From positions 1 to 12,336 of the forward strand of contig WAQG01000014.1 in NCBI GenBank assembly GCA_015520395.1: DNA of 12,336 bases. Direction: 5' to 3'. Position 1 is the first letter of the stretch. The number at the start of each line of letters is the position of its first letter. Positions 10,665 to 12,336 of this stretch are shown here, piece by piece. The position numbers were made by a program, and so were the translations under genes. Source of the DNA: Candidatus Geoarchaeota archaeon. GTDB lineage: Archaea; Thermoproteota; Thermoprotei; Gearchaeales; WAQG01. The notes under the pieces are model-generated. The model was not told the DNA's origin and ran no database searches. It saw only the letters and a program-made list of their open reading frames with translations.

Positions 10665-11447
10665 TTAGCTAAGGCGTTTTATGAGGCTCTTCACCATACC
10701 TCTTACAGCTTCTACCGCCCTGGATTCCCCATATGTGGTTGGAGGAGAGCCAGTTAACTCAGCCTCCATTATAGCCTCGTCAAAAGGTATGAGTGATAAT
10801 AGGCTCAGCCCATGTTTCTCACAGAATTTACTTATGAGCGCCACGTCGGCTTCTGTTCCAACCTTATTGCCAACGATGAATGTTCGCTTTATCCCGAGCT
10901 CCCTGGCCAGCCTGTTTATCTGAACCGCTGTTCTAAGAGCCCTAGGATAAGGCTCGACCACGGTTATCAGGGCGTCAACGTTCTCCGCGGTCCCCCTTTT
11001 TAAATGCTCCACCCCGGCCTCCATGTCCATCACGACAAACTCGTCCCTTTCAACCAGAAGGTGTCTCATAAGGGCCCTTACGACCGCATGGGCAGGACAC
11101 ATACACCCCCCTCCAGGGTGCTTGACTGTACCCATTACGAGGAGATTGACGCCGTCTGGCGACCTCACCGCGAATCTTTCAACTATGTCGTCTACTGTAA
11201 AGGTGAGACGAAAATAGGTGCCCATAGCCCCAGGCTCCACCCCAGTCTTCTCCTTGATCAGCTCCACGTTTTCGGCGATCGGAACTATCCCCGTTTCCCC
11301 ACTTATTCCCAAAACATATGCCAGATTCGGGCTTGGATCAGCGTCTATGGCGAGAACCTTAAACCCCATCTTGACCAGAACTATTGATGTGATCCCGGCT
11401 ATGGTAGTCTTTCCAACGCCGCCCTTACCGGAAATCGCGATCTTCAA
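10665..11447 (-). CDS. cooC: CooC-type nickel-insertion ATPase
   Basis: A MinD/Mrp-like P-loop ATPase of 260 residues. CooC proteins bind nickel at a dimer-interface cysteine pair and load it into the carbon monoxide dehydrogenase C-cluster on ATP hydrolysis. Seen here: deviant Walker A KGGVGKTT (8-15) with signature lysine K8, AIDADPSP (33-40, D35/D37), the CooC-specific C115-M-C117-P in GGGCMCPAHAVVR, VVMDMEAGVEHLKRGT (Walker B-like, D141), and the adenine-contacting VGNK (192-195). The CxC motif separates it from ordinary MinD or Nbp35 proteins. The start is TTG at 11447, which overlaps the stop of the CooT-like gene (TTGA), so translation is coupled. Archaea with CODH or CODH/acetyl-CoA synthase carry several CooC-like ATPases, so the client (CooS or Cdh) cannot be told from sequence. 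Confidence 0.9.
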   Translation of the reverse strand: MKIAISGKGGVGKTTIAGITSIVLVKMGFKVLAIDADPSPNLAYVLGISGETGIVPIAENVELIKEKTGVEPGAMGTYFRLTFTVDDIVERFAVRSPDGVNLLVMGTVKHPGGGCMCPAHAVVRALMRHLLVERDEFVVMDMEAGVEHLKRGTAENVDALITVVEPYPRALRTAVQINRLARELGIKRTFIVGNKVGTEADVALISKFCEKHGLSLLSLIPFDEAIMEAELTGSPPTTYGESRAVEAVRGMVKSLIKRLS

Positions 11448-11635
11448 CCTTCAGACACCTTATACCTGAGTACTAGCCGCTCGTTTGGGACATCAACCTC
11501 CACAATCTCACAGTCGTCAAGCTCCCTAACGATCCCAAGAACATCCTTAAGGAGTAGTTTGCCGTTCTTAGCCCTCACATAAACAATGTCCGTAAGCACG
11601 ACCTTACCATCCAGAAGCACCTTAAACTCGCACAA
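11444..11635 (-). CDS. cooT: CooT-like small nickel-binding protein
   Basis: A 63-residue protein resembling CooT, a small homodimeric nickel-binding protein of carbon monoxide dehydrogenase maturation. It reads MCEFKVLLDGKVVLTDIVYV, then GKLLLKDVLG, then a closing EIVEVDVPNERLVL strand, matching the family's M-C-x-x-x-V-x-L start, the central (L)xDxLG and the terminal I-x-x-x-D-x-x-x-x-x-I/V-x-L. Start choice: an ATG at 11653 would add six residues, but TTG 11635 places Cys at position 2, where CooT holds its nickel ligand, and GGGGTGG lies about six bases upstream. With this start it overlaps the flavoprotein gene by 14 bases and the CooC gene by 4. Neighbour CooC strongly supports the call. 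Confidence 0.82.
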   Translation of the reverse strand: MCEFKVLLDGKVVLTDIVYVRAKNGKLLLKDVLGIVRELDDCEIVEVDVPNERLVLRYKVSEG

Positions 11636-12336
11636 GGCCCGCCACCCCGCCATCTAGGAGGCCAGCAGCCCCTAATAAATATGAGTAACTCAGCATATCC
11701 ATCCTTAAAGCCTCCAGTATATTTGGAACGCTGAGCTTGTTTAACGCCAGTGTAAAGAGGGTGCCAGCTCCCTTGGCGTCGCCATAGAACAGCGCGCCTT
11801 CCACAGAGTCGCCCCTCACCACAAACTTTCTATATGTACCTCGATCCCGCAGAACCACCTCCTCGCAATCCTCAGGAACCGGGTAAATCTTGCCAAACGA
11901 TATTAAGGGCTTGTCAAAAAGGCTCATAGCGTTCATCGGTATCGAACCCGTATAGCGCTTAGCCCTGCCGAGTATGTGGAGGGCTGCTGTAACCCCCTGG
12001 ATGTAAGCCACAGGCCATACAGGGTTTACCACCCCCTTGCCAGTCGATGGGTCGACAAATTCTGCTACATCGCCTGCAGCGTAGATTCCTGGGATGCTTG
12101 TTCTCATATATTCATCAACAAGTATGCCCCGGTTGACCATTATGCCAGTCCCTCTTATGAAGCTTAAATTCGGCCTGACGCCGATGGCGATTACGGCGAG
12201 ATCGCATTCCAGCGTTCTCCCATCCTCGAGAAGAGCTTCCCTAACCCTCCCATCGCCCCTAAACTCCCTAACGCTAACTCCAGTCTCCACCTTTACACCA
12301 AACCTCTCCATATCCGCCTTAACCTGTCTCTTATAC
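11622..12336 (-). CDS. FAD/NAD(P)-dependent oxidoreductase, C-terminal part (cut by right edge)
   Basis: The frame is open to the window edge (in-frame residues before the internal Met at 12311 read YKRQVKAD), so the N-terminal FAD-binding and most of the NAD-binding fold lie outside. About 237 residues are visible: the end of the NAD(P) domain (GVKVETGVSVREF), the VIAIGVRPN strand joining it to the FAD domain, IYAAGDVAEF contacting FAD (catalytic-type GD), and the C-terminal dimerisation domain ending LVRV. It resembles NADH oxidase/CoA-disulfide reductase or NADH:rubredoxin reductase-like flavoproteins. No redox CxxC is visible. Overlapping CooT and CooC genes downstream fit the FAD/NAD oxidoreductase (FNOR) found in CODH gene clusters, which links CO oxidation to NAD(P). 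That link is inferred from context. Alternatively it could serve the adjacent sulfur proteins as a persulfide reductase. Confidence 0.85.
   Translation of the reverse strand, partial: YKRQVKADMERFGVKVETGVSVREFRGDGRVREALLEDGRTLECDLAVIAIGVRPNLSFIRGTGIMVNRGILVDEYMRTSIPGIYAAGDVAEFVDPSTGKGVVNPVWPVAYIQGVTAALHILGRAKRYTGSIPMNAMSLFDKPLISFGKIYPVPEDCEEVVLRDRGTYRKFVVRGDSVEGALFYGDAKGAGTLFTLALNKLSVPNILEALRMDMLSYSYLLGAAGLLDGGVAGLVRV

Noticed and set aside
10665..11447. CooC-like gene as an Mrp/Nbp35 or MinD cell-division ATPase
   Set aside because: The CMCP motif at 115-118 and overlap with a CooT-like gene fit CooC; Mrp/Nbp35 has a C-terminal CxxC and MinD has a C-terminal amphipathic membrane helix instead.

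Overview
The window looks like a chromosomal segment of an anaerobic, sulfur-metabolising archaeon, most likely a thermophilic member of the Thermoproteota or a neighbouring lineage. This is inferred from gene content and signals; no rRNA is present to prove it. Many first genes of transcription units have an A/T-rich TATA element centred about 25-28 bases before the start codon, so their mRNAs are probably leaderless. Genes inside operons carry GGTGG or GGAGGTG ribosome-binding sites. Several starts are TTG or GTG. No tRNA, rRNA, CRISPR array or intact insertion sequence was recognised.

Left part (1-6676), carbon and CoA metabolism: a partial unknown gene and a class I/II aminotransferase (minus strand); a class III CoA-transferase (minus); divergent from it an Lrp/AsnC regulator followed by an unusual iron-sulfur protein with two dicluster ferredoxin modules and a C-terminal zinc ribbon (plus); then, converging on these, a short-chain dehydrogenase and a CitE-like acyl-CoA lyase in one minus-strand unit. 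CoA-transferase plus CitE-like lyase fits cleavage or formation of a short branched hydroxyacyl-CoA such as citramalyl-CoA or malyl-CoA, with the Lrp protein as likely local regulator.

Middle part (6906-9153), a compact minus-strand sulfur operon: DsrE3-like protein, TusA-like sulfur carrier, SQR-like flavoprotein, and an ArsR repressor with two cysteines. A 20-bp palindrome lies between the TATA box and the first gene and is the natural candidate for the ArsR operator. Upstream lies a gene-poor stretch of about 800 bases (9125-9920), very AT-rich in its first half, with a plus-strand promoter and a candidate small membrane peptide carrying a CxxC motif.

Right part (9921-12336): a second DsrE3-TusA pair with its own promoter, downstream of an overlapping operon of an FAD/NAD oxidoreductase (cut by the window edge), a CooT-like nickel-binding protein and a CooC-type nickel-insertion ATPase. 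CooC plus CooT plus an FAD/NAD oxidoreductase is the accessory set of a nickel carbon monoxide dehydrogenase, so cooS (and perhaps cooF) may lie just beyond the right edge. The close packing of two persulfide-carrier pairs against nickel-enzyme maturation genes is the most interesting aspect of the window.
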